Shown here: positions 19,901 through 31,105 of the stretch, piece by piece | Numbering within the stretch: position 1 is the first letter of the stretch | How the letters are laid out: each line of letters begins with the position of its first letter | Source of the DNA: Symsagittifera roscoffensis | Lineage: Eukaryota; Xenacoelomorpha; Acoela; Convolutidae | NCBI RefSeq assembly: GCF_963678635.1 | Contig: NC_087064.1 | Span: 61,249,548-61,313,547, forward strand | DNA length: 64,000 bases | Direction: 5' to 3' | Made by a program: the position numbers and the translations under genes | The notes under the pieces: generated by a model | Databases searched by the model: none | The model's input: the letters and a program-made list of their open reading frames with translations, nothing else | What the model was told of the DNA's origin: nothing

Positions 19901-22836
19901 TATTTACCTAATATTTTGTTTCCTGCAAACGTTTGATAATACTTATGAGATCCTTAAGACTTTTCCCCTTATTTTAAAGTTCGAATTTCTAAATTTAGGG
20001 GATAATAGGATTTAGGGGATATATATGATAATATGCTGCTTCAAATGTTAATTTGTTTTAGTTCAACAAGACAGATTCAACCCCCTCGCTAACTTGACAG
20101 TGTTTTCCGATTTTTTTTTATCAGTTTATGTTTTTTTTGTTTATGTTTAGGCTGTAAAAATCACTTCTTTTCCTTTGTTAACACTAGCAGGCAGTTCAGT
20201 GTATCAGTCAGAACCTACTTTTTTATCCAACCACTTTCGTTATAATCACGATGGCTCTTTTTCAATTTCTCCTCACATTTGAATTTCAGTTTCGAAAATC
20301 TATTTTAACGTTGTCATAGTATAATGAAAATTTGCATAACTTACAGCGTAACATCACGCGCTTAGCAATAATCACGCATAAAACAACTAAGAAAAATGAA
20401 AATTTGAAGTTTGGGGTTGGGGAGTGGAAAAGAGCCATCACGATCTGTAGCATTGAAAATTTCACAGCATCTGTTCTCAATGGCTAGTTTTTGTGCTCTA
20501 TTAAGCGTCCGTGATTGAGTGGTTAGTGTGTGAGACACATTATATTTAGGTCACAGATGGAGTTCTTCGAGACCTACCCGAAATATAATCAATCCGAGGC
20601 TTATTTTATACTTTTTCTGATTGCACTTTATAGAGTTGCTTTTGTCATTTTTTCGCTAGTGTTTGCAAAGCGAAGCTTCGCCTCTGTAATTCACGGCAAC
20701 CTCCATTATCGAGCAGGAAAAGTATTGGATAAATTGGATAACTTAAAGAAAAAAAATACCAATCAGAAAAAGCTTTAACATGATATAATTATTTCTTCGA
20801 AAGTTGAAAAATGATTTAAAATTTTTCAATCATATTTTTTTTGCTTTCAACACTTTCCAACTGTCTGATTGCAACTTTCTTAATGAGGTCGCAAATATTA
20901 GTCTTTATTTTTTTTCAGGGTGGAAGTTGGGCTGGACAATTGGACCAAATGAGTTGCTCAAGTATGCGATGGGCTTACACCAGACCACAGTTTACACTAA
21001 TGCCACTCTGCTGCAGGAGGCTGTGGCCGCGGGACTGGAACACGAGGTAGGTCCAGAACTCCTCAATTTTCCTTTTTGAAAACTAAATACGTTCCTTTTT
21101 CTTTCACTTTCACCTCTCATGGAAAATAGAAAGGGTTAAAATGGAAAAGACGCCAAATTATGGCAGACAAGAAGCGAACGACCGACAGAGGGTATTTGGG
21201 CTTTCCCTTCACCTAGTAAAATTATAGCCCACACTGGACTACAGTATGAATATTCGTCTATGGGATGCATAATCTGCGGGTTGGTGGGGGGGGGGGGGGT
21301 AGGTAATGGAAATGAGCCAACATTTGTTTCTGAAACCTTCTGAAAATCTTCTTAATTATTATTAAGAGTCGAGGAACGTAGTTCAGACTCTTATATGGGT
21401 CGCGGAGATTTTGTTTCGTTTTTTCTTCAGGCTCAAGTCCTTTTTCGCGGTTTGACTTTAGATTGATTTTTAAGTTCAGTTCATTTCCTTTGTTAAAAGG
21501 AAGACAAACTCCACTATTGAACAGCAAAAAATGTAAAGATCTTCAAAAACGTGATCGACCTCTAGTTTCGAAAGTGGAATTTAGTTTTCAAATTTCCCAG
21601 CGGAATGAAAAATTTACCTGTTGATCCAGAGTTCTCAAATTGGGTCAATTAAATCAAAAAAGTGGCAATCATAAAATGTTCTAGAAATTCAAAGAGCTTT
21701 AAGGGCATCTATTTTTTTTTTGAAGTTCGAAAGATTTTTTTTTTCAAAAAATAAGTCAGTATTTTTTCTGTATACTTGCGTTCATTGGCTCTTTTGCAAC
21801 TGTCTGTTAGCTACGTTCTCATTTTAAAGCCGATCATCAAGTTTTGGTTCAGTCACTCGCTAAAATATTTAGATAATCTCATGTTTTTTCTCTTCAGCTT
21901 TCCCTGATGGGTAGTGATGAGTCATATTTCACGTGGATCAAGTGGAAACTGAAGGAATCTCGTGACATGCTGGTTGAGTCTTTGAAGGAGGTGGGATTCG
22001 AACCTCATCTGCCACAAGGGGGCTACTTCGTCATGGCCGAATACTCTGACTTGCCGATCAGTCTACCAGACACAGACTCGAATGACACGAGTGCAATGGA
22101 CTTTAAAATTGTTTAGTAAGTGAAGTTTGTCTACTTAATATTTATCTACTTTTAAATTCATTACGAGGCCAACCTGTGCGTTTTGTGAATTAAAAGCGGA
22201 TTACGCGACAAGGACGCTCCCTTTTTTTATTTGATCGTTCCGTCAAAATTTTAACATGCTGAAAGACTTTTCTCTGGAATCCAGGAACATACAGGCACAA
22301 AATTGAGCGCCTATCCAGTGCACAGTTTGGCCTCGTAATGTTGTCACACGTTGCCAGAATAGACTTGTCATTTGAATGAAGGAATGATCGGAGCAACGAG
22401 TCTATGATGATAATACGTTAAGAACCTTTAGCAAATGTTAAAGTGGACCATGAAATGCAAAAGCAATGGGCTATTACCGACTATGCCTCACCCCACAGAC
22501 CAAAAATGAAAAAATTTTATTGCCCCGCACGCTTTGATCTTTTTGCTGGTCGATAAATTGTTATTTTGGGTATATTGTTTAAGAGTAAAAAAATGACATG
22601 GACTAGCTATGGGATAAGGTCGTTCCTTCAATAAAAAATCTGTGAACCGAGAGTGTGAACTTGATTTCAGCTGGCTAATCAAGGAAAAGAAACTGACTGC
22701 GATTCCAGTGTCTGCGTTCTACAGCAAGGATCACAAGCACATAGGAGAGAAGTACCTCCGCTTCTGCTTCATCAAAGACAAAAAGACACTTGACACTGCT
22801 GCCCAGATACTGAAACAGTGGAAGGCAGAGATGTGA
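13908..22836 (+). CDS. KYAT3: kynurenine aminotransferase / cysteine-S-conjugate beta-lyase, KYAT3-like, six exons
   Basis: PLP-dependent fold-type I aminotransferase that transaminates kynurenine to kynurenic acid and acts on glutamine and cysteine conjugates. Exons: 13908-14350, 15132-15280, 16152-16514, 20919-21046, 21898-22115 and 22671-22836. All introns are GT-AG and phases agree, giving 488 aa. Motifs: NLGQGFPDYPPP near the N-terminus, NTPNNPLGKV (N250), SDEVYE (D278, Y281), SAGKTFNTTG with PLP lysine K313 at the exon 3/4 junction, and the carboxylate-binding arginine R464 in YLRFCFIK. The first 49 residues are basic and rich in S, T and hydroxylated residues, with no acidic stretch, like a mitochondrial presequence. 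An in-frame second ATG at 14055 (M50) could give a cytosolic form. Length and the unbroken alignment fit the KYAT family. The KYAT3 rather than KYAT1 assignment rests on motif wording from memory and is less certain. Confidence 0.93.
14351..15131 (+). other. intron 1 of KYAT3-like gene
   Basis: Phase-2 GT-AG intron. It contains the second copy of the 340-bp direct repeat (14488-14829); the rest shows no feature. Confidence 0.85.
14488..14829. repeat. direct repeat, copy 2 (in intron 1)
   Basis: Near-identical to 11967-12300, offset 2521 bp. Either one copy arose by duplication around exon 1 or both are members of a dispersed family. Confidence 0.9.
15679..16110. repeat. intronic repeat, copy 1 (intron 2, before exon 3)
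   Basis: Diverged copy of the sequence at 21361-21822. Both begin with a hairpin (TAAGAG...CTCTTA) and both end shortly before a splice acceptor. Intron 2 as a whole spans 15281-16151 (phase 1). Confidence 0.7.
18432..19546. repeat. tandem duplication in intron 3, unit 1
   Basis: About 1.1 kb repeated directly at 19570-20380. Shared landmarks: gttaacgcttggtaaa, the block ending cagattcaaccccctcgc, and the end taacatcacgcgcttagca. Confidence 0.88.
19570..20380. repeat. tandem duplication in intron 3, unit 2 (internally deleted)
   Basis: Second copy, about 0.81 kb. It lacks roughly 310 bp corresponding to 18868-19180 of unit 1. Confidence 0.88.
20505..20575 (+). other. tRNA-like segment (possible SINE head or tRNA pseudogene)
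   Basis: The stretch has an A-box-like TGATTGAGTGGTTAG and, about 35 nt on, a B-box-like GAGTTCTTCGAGACC with a small insertion. No full cloverleaf forms. It could be a decayed tRNA or the head of a tRNA-derived SINE. Confidence 0.35.
21047..21897 (+). other. intron 4 of KYAT3-like gene
   Basis: Phase-0 GT-AG intron with a run of 14 G near 21285-21298 and the second copy of the intronic repeat. Confidence 0.85.
21361..21822. repeat. intronic repeat, copy 2 (intron 4, before exon 5)
   Basis: Diverged copy of 15679-16110, starting with a perfect 8-bp hairpin TAAGAGTC/GACTCTTA. Confidence 0.7.
22116..22670 (+). other. intron 5 of KYAT3-like gene
   Basis: Phase-2 GT-AG intron; splicing restores a TAC codon. 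No other feature seen. Confidence 0.85.
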
Positions 22837-24450
22837 ACCAAATCCGAAACAAGTAGACAGTATAAATAGAGAAACAGACAAATGTATGTTTTGAAAACAA
22901 CTTATAAACTATAATCAGTAGTGCTGCTACCTTCAAATTCCACACCCCGCCCTAACACAACACTAACCCCCTCCTCGCTGTATTGATAGGCAACCTCACG
23001 AGAAAGTTGGATACAACGTCAGCAAAAGATCGGCTTCTCCCACCTTCAATTTTTCAGAAGTTTAAATGCTTGTTCAGTTTCTCCGATTGTTATGAAAATT
23101 GACATGAGGACTGTTTGAGCCATAACAAACATTGGTCTATAACTTTGTCTACCACTGGTTACACCATAAAGATCATGGTCATGTGAGGTCGGTAACTCCT
23201 AAGTTTCATTCACCTAGGTGGGGGAACGCCTAAGTTTCATGCACGTAGGTCTGCAAAAATCATTGGTTTTTTTTGGCTAAGAGATCTCTTGCTAAGTTTT
23301 GATTGGCTGCCCACGTCAACTGCCCTCTGTTTCTGCCATGCTTTTTGACTCATGGCTCGCTAACCATCAATAGATTTTCCCTGTTCCATCGAGCACCTCC
23401 ATCTGCTCAAAACAAGGCGTTTCCGTCCATCTTCCCTTGAATGATTTTTTGATTAGGTATCTATCACAAAAAGTGAGTAAGCTAAAATAAAATAGGCTCT
23501 TACTTTTCCTTTTGAACACTTTTCAATGACATAGCGCTTGAACACTTATGAAATCCCAAGTTCGAACTGCAGAATAGTTTCGTTTCTGTTATCAACCTTT
23601 AAATTCGGCGAATTGACTGTCGCCTTCGACTTATTCAGGTTCTCAGACAGTTTGTTGGTGAATGCATTTAGATTTTGCTCCAGAGTGGTCATTGATGATA
23701 TTGGTTCGCGGTTGTGAAAACGTCATTTGTGCAGAAAAAACTAGTTTGATAAAATCTTGGTTTGATTTGAACCAAGAACTTGTATAGAACTCACAACTAC
23801 TATTGAGCTTCCTCCGCCTTGAAATTGGTCACGTATTGGTAGAATAGCCCGCCGTATCAGCCAGACTCCCAAAAACCAACAGTTGAGACACTGCGGAACC
23901 TCGCCACTTCAGCACTGTGATCGTTGCAAATCCATGTTGAATAAAATCAATCATTGGAGTCAATAAGAAACAGATTTGGGTAATTTAAAAGTGAAAATTA
24001 AACGTTATGCCAAAAAAGGAATAGCCACCTGAAAATTCAAGTGTGAATAGTGAAAACGGGATTTTTTGTCTCGGACTGCCTAGCAACAAAAACAGACGGC
24101 ATTAGATGAAATAAAACTTGCAAGTTAAATAGTATAACTGCCTAGTTGAGTTGACTGCAAAGGAGGGAAGTTGACAAAGGGGGAAATACGCGAAAAAATT
24201 GTTGATGGTTAACAATTGATGAAAACGAGTTGAAGCAATAAATGTTTTAAAAAGCTTCAAAATATCCCAACATCAACTGGGTTGCATCATGGTGAAACGC
24301 GAGTAAGAGTGTGGAATAGATACGAAGCACACTTACGTCCGGTGCGAAGTCAGATAATCAGAATGTGTTGCGTGCTGATGTTTAAGTAATATGATGTATA
24401 CGACTGAGCAAGTCCCGGGTCGAGGTCCCAGACTCATGGGCAGACTTCGA
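22837..24450. other. 3' flank of KYAT3-like gene
   Basis: Contains the 3' UTR. AATAAA-type hexamers occur near 23487 and 23940, but I cannot say which, if either, is the poly(A) signal. No other gene recognised. Confidence 0.4.
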
Positions 24451-24800
24451 GGGTCGCGCCGCATCCGGATTCAGACCCAAATTGCATATTCGCGCCGAGT
24501 GTTTGATTCTTGAAAGTCTGGACATGAGTCGCGCCGTGGGTCGAGAAAATCTGCACATACCAAAATTTTGTCGCAGAGTCTGGACATAGGTCGCGAAAGT
24601 CTAGACATACCAAAATTGGGTCGCGAAAGTCTGGACATAAGTCGCGCCAACGTTTGCGCCGCATCCGGATTCAGACCCAAATTGCATAGTCGGGCCGAGA
24701 GGTTGAGCCTGAAAAGTCTGAACATAAGGTCTGAAAAGTCTGGATATGAGTCGCGAAAGTCTGGACATAGCAAAATTTGGTCGCGAAAGTCTTTTAAAGA
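24451..24800. repeat. GC-richer minisatellite
   Basis: Irregular tandem repeats built on gtcgcgaaagtctggacata. A longer block starting cgccgcatccggattcagac recurs exactly 200 bp apart (24456 and 24656). Composition contrasts with the AT-rich surroundings. Long frames here on both strands are repeat translations. Confidence 0.85.
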
Positions 24801-25537
24801 CATAATAGAGAGGTTTTTGTTTTGTGGAGTTGAGCTAACTGATTGATATTGAATATTAAAAAATCCTATCTCAAAAAATCAAAATTTTACCTCGAGTGTT
24901 ATCCAGAAAATAATGAAAACCAGATGCGTTTTAACTGAAAAACCAAAAAATTCTTTTGATGAATTCGGAGCAGCAAACTTAGAAATTTAGGCTCTGCTTG
25001 GCACCATATGAGCAATTTGGTTGACATTAAATCATAAAAAAGCCTTAATCTAAAAAAAATCTGAATTACCTCCAAAAATCGGGGAACAATTTAAGCTTTA
25101 TTTGTTCTCACTATCAGACCAAAAAAGCCTTTTCATCTTTTCGGAGCAGCCATAGCCAATCATTAGACTCTCAACCAGCTTGACTTCATGTGGTTTTTGT
25201 CTACACTCTTTTTTGCCCAAGATATGATCCGAAGTAAACACTGAAAATGAAATTGTCAATTAAAAAACATAAATTATCAAAAAAGTTTTAACCATAAATG
25301 CATTAACTCAAAGAACATCTGCAAAAATGTAAAATAAGATACTCTTATTTCTTCCAGAGAGTTATATCAGTCGTGCTCAAAATTTTTAAAATATCGATCA
25401 AAACAAGTTGATGTTTATGATACACGGGAAAGAGTTTATGAGACATCAAAGCAATGGGAAAGGCTGATTTTCTTGCAGTTGGCTCAGCGATGTATATCCA
25501 AAAGGCAACAGCTCTGGATCGTCAATTTGATGATCTA
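24801..25537. other. AT-rich region, no feature seen
   Basis: No open frame, RNA gene or repeat that I can support. Confidence 0.5.
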
Positions 25538-26960
25538 CTAAAATTGTTTCAGAATTTCGAAAATTTCGGCTGAGCAGCACTCAACCAAGGACCTGAAGAA
25601 GAAATCAATGCGTCCTACAATTGTAGTACCATCAACTCTAAAGGCTACGTAGCATCGACTGTACGCACACGAAATGAGATACAATTTCGAAGTGTCTCGA
25701 CAGAAATTCTGCTGTCTGGATGTTGCTCCCGAAATTATCTGACTTCTTCGCTTTCTAATAAACCAAAATCTTTTTTGAAAACCAAAATCGTTTTTGTTCG
25801 TCAGATCCAAATCGGCAATCTCCAAGAATGACTGCTCTCCTTATGAATTTACTTCTGATATATTTGGTAACAAGTATACTAAAATGATTGTTAGTTCCAG
25901 TAAATGCAGACAACAGGTAATGAATTTTATTTTCGAACATGGAAGCAGACGTTTCCCAGAGGCCCGAATATCTCAGTTTGCCAGCCAAGATGCCGGAGAA
26001 GGTGGTAAATTTTATGGTCGAATTTATCTTCTTTATACTTTTTACCATACTTTTGCAAAATTCTTTCTACAAGGCACCACAGAAGCGGCTGTGTTTGTTA
26101 GTTTCGTACAATGTTCTCATCGCTTAAACAAGCTTTCTCAAACCGTCGCAGACCGAGTCTTCGTTTTCGCCCTTTAGGGCTGACAGAATAACAAGGAGGA
26201 GTAAAAATAGGGCTTGAACTTTTCTTTCGTTTGCCTTGAAAAGGGCGCGGTCTTCAAGCGATCGAACTGTTCTTTTGAATTCAAGCGGCGTTTTGATTTG
26301 ACTTATTCCCTCGTTAATTTCATCTTTCTCTTTATGTGGCAATCTTTTATAAAGGAACCCAACGAAATGAGAGCAGGCTTTTTTCAACAACTGATGCATG
26401 GGGCAGTCAGAGGCACATACGTTATTACGGAATAAATTTTACTCGCGCCCAAATTTCCTTTATTTACTTTTCGTCATCAGAAACTTGTGTTTCTGATTTT
26501 TCGCTTTTCTCAATTTCTGTCCAGGGCTGCCTGTAAAGAGTTCAAATAAGAGTCGGCTGTCCGAGTAACTTTTTTAGACTCATTAAAGTACTTATGCGCG
26601 CCATTTTCATGCTTGCTTCGCAAATCGCGAATGTTGCACCCATAGAAGCCGTTATACTGTTTCATATTTAGAATGGCGTTCTTAGCTTTGAAATCCGCAA
26701 CAAAAAAAAATTGGTTCGAATTGGATCGAAAAAGCCCTCTGTCCAGTATCATTTCTGCCAAGCTCTCTATATTCAATTTCCTGAAAATTTTTGCGAAAAC
26801 TTCCTTGAACTCAGGCTTTCCGCTGCCATAATAAACGTTTGCTAGAATCAATTCGTATTCCGCTTGTTTGATTGGAGGCAAATTCGCAATGGCTAATCAA
26901 ATTTGCCATATTGATTGCGCTAAAGAGTTATTGAACTTTACCCCATCACTATTGACAATT
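25538..26960 (-). pseudogene. decayed CACTA/EnSpm-type (TNP2-like) transposase
   Basis: Read on the minus strand from 26960 downwards, four frames in different phases follow the order of TNP2-family transposases. They are: a SDGVKFNNSLAQSIWQI block with LPP; GSGKPEFKEVF; VADFKAKNAIL followed by QYNGFYGC, matching the conserved D-x-P/K-A-R...HNGYYGC motif; then MHQLLK...RSLEDRALFKANERK; then SGLWETSASMFENKIHYL, matching the F-E-x-x-N-G motif; and a short C-terminal part. Frameshifts and stops separate the blocks (near 26890, 26450, 26080 and 25780), so it is inactive. Terminal inverted repeats were not found. Confidence 0.7.
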
Positions 26961-27407
26961 ATCTTTTATGCACTTGTCTTTTTCAAAAGCGAGCAGATGT
27001 TGAGGAAAGTCGTGTTCGATTGGTTTTTCGGCTGAGTAATTTATTATGGTTTCTCAAAGTTCGGTGAATAAATCTTTGACTTTAACTGTATAAACACCAT
27101 GTAACCCTGTCCATGTTCCTGACACACACTTTTGATTTTCTCTGCCCCTTGTTTTATCTGTTCCTTCGATTCAATGGCGAGCAGAATTAATCATGGAAAA
27201 TCAATTTATCTCGTTTCAACAAATCGTTCAAAAACTCATCAGAAGCATCGGTTGTAGCTTTTATGCTTCCATTTCAATTGATATTTCAACCAAATCATTA
27301 AATTCAGTTTGATTATCAGAAACTGCAAACAAGTTCTCAGAAACGGAGGGACAAGCTGCTGACGCATAAAAACTGAACAAACGTTCACCATCGTCCGAGT
27401 TATTGAT
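26961..27407. other. no clear feature
   Basis: May hold the decayed N-terminal part of the transposase to its left, but I see no motif that proves it. Confidence 0.35.
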
Positions 27408-27713
27408 CTACAACCTTGTTTGGTTTTTACGGGCTTGATTTGGTTTTGCAATCAGCCCATGTGAACTGGAGCAACCTGTTTCTAATGTAGGTCTATTGTC
27501 AACTTTGCTTCTATCACAATTAGATTTTGTGCACAAACAATCTCGGTTTCCTTTGCCAAACGCATCCTGGTTGTAATTTACTCCAAATTCCTCGTTGGGT
27601 GATATTTCCCGCAGCGCTCTCATTCCTACACATTTGCGTCGCCTGTAACCTCCTTTCATGTAATAGTCACAATTGAACACACGGCAATGGTTTGGCCATC
27701 AAGCAACACCCAT
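27408..27713 (-). pseudogene. SET/post-SET domain fragment (KMT5/SUV4-20-like)
   Basis: The minus-strand frame reads WPNHCRVFNCDYYMKGG, the N-H-x-C...N-C box of SET methyltransferases. It continues with MRALREISPNEEFGVNY, the R-x-I-x-x-x-E-E...Y segment carrying the C-terminal tyrosine, and FGKGNRDCLCTKSNC, a post-SET C-x-C-x4-C zinc cluster. The first half of the SET fold is not in frame, a stop precedes the box, and the tail past about residue 60 is not recognisable. Wording of the F-G...N...C-x-C end is closest to SUV4-20-type enzymes. It may be a retained gene fragment or transposon cargo. Confidence 0.6.
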
Positions 27714-28280
27714 AAGAGCCTGCCTTTCCTTTTTGGTTCGGCATAACCGAGTGATTCTCTCGATTCTAATCCCTAGGTTAAAAAAAACACAGCATTCCTA
27801 CCGCTACTTCAATTTTCTGGTTAATTGAAAAAGAGTTTTTTTACCGGTTCTTTAGTTTTTAGCCCCGAAACTATCGGATTCTAAACACAGACCACTTTGG
27901 AACGCCTTAGCATACATCTCTTTATACAACTTTAAACACTGGTTTTCTTTCGCTAAGAGACAGTTAGCGCGACAAATAGTAGCCATCTGCTTGGCAAAGA
28001 TAGTCGAATTGCATTCAGATAACTGAAACAGCGAAAGAAGCACATAAGCAATTTTTCAAGGCAAGTTACACAAGGCAAGTTATTCATTGACTTGAAAACG
28101 GTGAAGGAAACAAATAATCATTTAAGTCAATGGCGAAACACAAATTACAAATAAATTTCGTTTAAAACATCTGCAATCGAAACAACACTTACTGTCGTAA
28201 AATCAATACACATTATATATTACTATAGCTTTGCACTGTAATGCAAAGATTTTGACTAAAAGAGATAACGAAGACTGAAA
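27714..28280. other. no supported gene
   Basis: A 63-residue minus-strand frame at 27852-28043 is cysteine-containing and helical-looking, but matches nothing I recognise. It could be a further exon of the SET fragment. Confidence 0.3.
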
Positions 28281-28286
28281 ACACCA

Positions 28287-28341
28287 ATGTATGTATATAT
28301 CTATATATGTATGTATGTATTTATTTATGTATGTATGTATG

Positions 28342-28372
<31 letters not shown>

Positions 28373-28960
28373 TTATGTATCTATATATGTATCTATGTAT
28401 GTTTCTATATATCTTTGTAATTGTGTATGTTTGTATATAAGTGTGTATGTATGTATGTATGTATGTATGTGTGTATGTATGTATGTATGTATGTATGTAT
28501 GTATGTATGCAAGACTGAACGTTTATTTATGTGTATATAAGTGTATGTGCATTTGAATGTATGCGTATATGTATGAGCGTGTGTAGATAAATATGTGTAC
28601 ATGTTTGTGTGTGTGTGTATTTGTATGTGTGTATGTATGTGCACGTATGTATGGATTTATGTATGGGTATGTGTATATCTATGTGTATGGGTATGTGTAT
28701 GAGTGTGTATGTTTGTATGTATAAATGTGTTTGTATGTTTGTTTTTGAATATGTATGTATGTGTATATGAATGTATGTGCATATGAATGTATGTGCATAT
28801 GCATGTACGCGTTTGTTAATGAGTGTGTGTAGCTACCTATGTGTATGTATGATTATGCGTATGGTTATGTGTTTGTCTAAGGGTGTGTATGCTTGTATGT
28901 ATGTATGTATGTATATAGGTATGTATGTTAGTATATATGTCTGTAAGTAAGAATGTAAGT
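28287..28960. repeat. TATG/TGTA-rich microsatellite
   Basis: Long runs of (tatg)n interrupted by variants. Open frames of Y/V/C/M or H/T/I here are translations of the repeat. Confidence 0.97.
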
Positions 28961-29135
28961 AAGTATGCAAGTATTTATATATGTAAAAAATGATTGCAGA
29001 TGTGTATGAAAGTATGTGGGTAAAATTGAAGGTGTGTGTTTGTAGGTATGTTTGTATGTAAGTAAGTATTTAGGTAAGTATGTATCTAAGTGTTTGTTAA
29101 TTCGAAAATATTTTGACCATTGACTGTTTTTACTG

Positions 29136-29425
29136 TAAGTACACATCGTAACTAGACTTCTTATTTACTTGAAACCAAATAAAAAAAATAATGAAAAACC
29201 CAAAAAAGTACAACAGACTACGTTAGACAAATAAAGATCAGTGGACCTGCATAGACATGTATATACATACATAGATCATATATTTGTATCATTGTAGGTA
29301 ATACATGTGTCTATGCAGGTCCACTGATGTTTATTTGTCTAACGTAGTCTGTTGTATTTTTTGTTTCCCATTATTTTTTATTTTGGTTTCCAGTAAATAA
29401 GAAGTCTAGTTCCGATGTGTACTTA
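29136..29425. repeat. foldback (inverted-repeat) element, MITE-like
   Basis: Left arm from 29136 (taagtacacatcg...) and right arm ending at 29425 (...tgtgtactta) are reverse complements over about 125 bp with few mismatches. They are separated by about 45 bp of AT-rich loop. No coding capacity. It lies just right of the microsatellite. Confidence 0.9.
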
Positions 29426-29439
29426 GAATGAATACTTTT

Positions 29440-30390
29440 TGTGATCTGAGTCACCGCAGAGACCAGCGGTCGTAGCGTTTCCAAACAAATCTAGTCTAGT
29501 AATCAGATTTATAATACATTGTTGCCTTTGTGACGCGAGTAACATCAGCTTCATAAACTGTCAAACTGGAAAGGAAAGCATTCAATATAATAAGCTCCAC
29601 ATCAAAACAGGTGGATAAGATAAAAACACTTAGTTTGAAGACTATCAAAATTTTGTCGTTCTTTGAATGCAAAAAAGGAATTGCATTCCATTCTTGCTCT
29701 ACGAATCGAGGTATCCCTCTGACGAAGGATTTCTGGACACTCTTCAAAGTGTATATATCTTCCGAGAGATCCGATTCGAATAAAATTGACGACGGATTTC
29801 TTGGACACTCTTCAAAATGTATATCGTCCGAGAGATCCGATTCGAGCATACCTAGAAGGGAATTATAACGCTCTTTAAAGTGCTGGCACAGAATTTGGTT
29901 CAGCGTTTGGCATTTTTCTTTTATAGCGTAACGATTTGACCTGGACAAAACACTAAACAAATCAGTTGTATTGTCACTTGCATAATTGACGAGCTGAATT
30001 TTATCTTCAAATACGGTTATCGGCTTCATTCGAGGTAATCTTTTCGTGAAGCCGTTTGATTCTATCAGAAAAATTTAGTCTCATCCTCCGATTTGTAATA
30101 CATTGTTGCCTTTGTGATCTGATTCTCCGCAGAGACCAGCTGTCTTAGCGTTTCTAAAAAATTTAGTGTAGTACTCCGATTTGTAAAGCCTTGTTGCCTT
30201 TGTGAACTGAGTCACTGCAGAGACCATCAGTCTTAGCGTTTTGGAAAAACCTAGTCTAATACTCCGATTTGTAATACGTTGATGCTTTTGTGACCTGAGT
30301 CACCGCAGAAACCAGCGGTCGTAGCGTTTCCAAAAAAATCTAGTCTTGTAATCCGATTTATAATACATTGTTGCCTTGTGACCCGAGTAA
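29440..30390. repeat. ~93-bp minisatellite copies flanking a gene fragment
   Basis: Units containing gtgacctgagtcaccgcaga, a gtcgtagcgtttcc block and cgatttgtaatacattgttg begin near 29440, 30107, 30201 and 30292. The first is separated from the others by the fragment at 29496-30029. Confidence 0.8.
29496..30029 (-). pseudogene. unrecognised gene fragment, copy 1
   Basis: A 177-residue open frame. The first half, with KIQLVNYASDNTTDLFSVLS and the following Q/N-rich part, looks like genuine coding sequence. ESDLSDDI then recurs as ESDLSEDI, a short internal duplication. The C-terminal third reads through minisatellite DNA. The same sequence recurs at 30251-30910. I do not recognise the family. 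Confidence 0.4.
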
Positions 30391-30910
30391 CATCAGCTTC
30401 ATAAACTGTCAAACTGGAAAGGAAAGCATTCAATATAATAAGCTCCACATCAAAACAGGTGGATAAGATAAAAACTCTTAGTTTGAAGACTCTTAGTTTG
30501 AAGGTTTTTGTCTTGCTTTGCGGGCAAAAATTTTGTCTTGCTTTGCGGGCAAAAAAGCAAAACAAAACTTTGTCTTGCTTTGCGGCCAAAAAAGGAATTG
30601 CATTCCATTCTTGCTTTACGAATCGAGGTATCCCTCTTACGAAAGATTTCTGGGCACTCTTCAAAATGTATATCGTCCGAGAGGTCCGATTCGAGCAAAC
30701 CAAGAAGGGAATTATGAATTAGGACGCTCTTTAAAGTGCTGGCACAGAATTTGGTTCAGCGTTTGGCATTTTTCTTTTATAGCACAACAATTTGACCTGG
30801 GCAAAACACTAAAAACACTTAAAATCATTTGTATTGTCACTTGCATAATTGACGAGCTGAATTTTATCTTCAAATACGGTTATCGGCTTCATTCGAGCCA
30901 AATTTTTCGT
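30251..30910 (-). pseudogene. unrecognised gene fragment, copy 2
   Basis: Direct duplicate of 29496-30029 with frameshifts. It also has a short tandem repeat of tttgtcttgctttgcgggca near 30507-30590 that encodes K-Q-D-K repeats on this strand. Confidence 0.4.
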
Positions 30911-31105
30911 GAGGCCGTTTGATCCTATCAGAAAGCCGATTCAATGATATTCACTCATATCGATGTTGTAGAGTGATGCCAGAATGTTTATTGGTCTCGC
31001 GCCCGAAACAAACTAAGTCTCCTTTGAGCGCATTACCTGAGAGGATCGAATCGGTAAAAATCACCAGCTCGTTTTCAGGATTTATCTTTTTGTAACTTCA
31101 CAACA

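Larger units (their letters stand above)
16515..20918 (+). other. intron 3 of KYAT3-like gene (4.4 kb)
   Basis: Phase-1 GT-AG intron that interrupts the glycine codon just after the PLP-lysine motif. It holds a tandem duplication and a tRNA-like segment, listed separately. The stretch 16515-18430 shows no supported feature. Confidence 0.85.

Noticed and set aside
21285-21298. Run of 14 G as a G-quadruplex regulator
   Set aside because: A homopolymer run in an intron next to sequencing-prone context; no further evidence.
28287-29146. Tyr/Val/Met- and His/Thr/Ile-repeat frames
   Set aside because: Translations of the TATG microsatellite.
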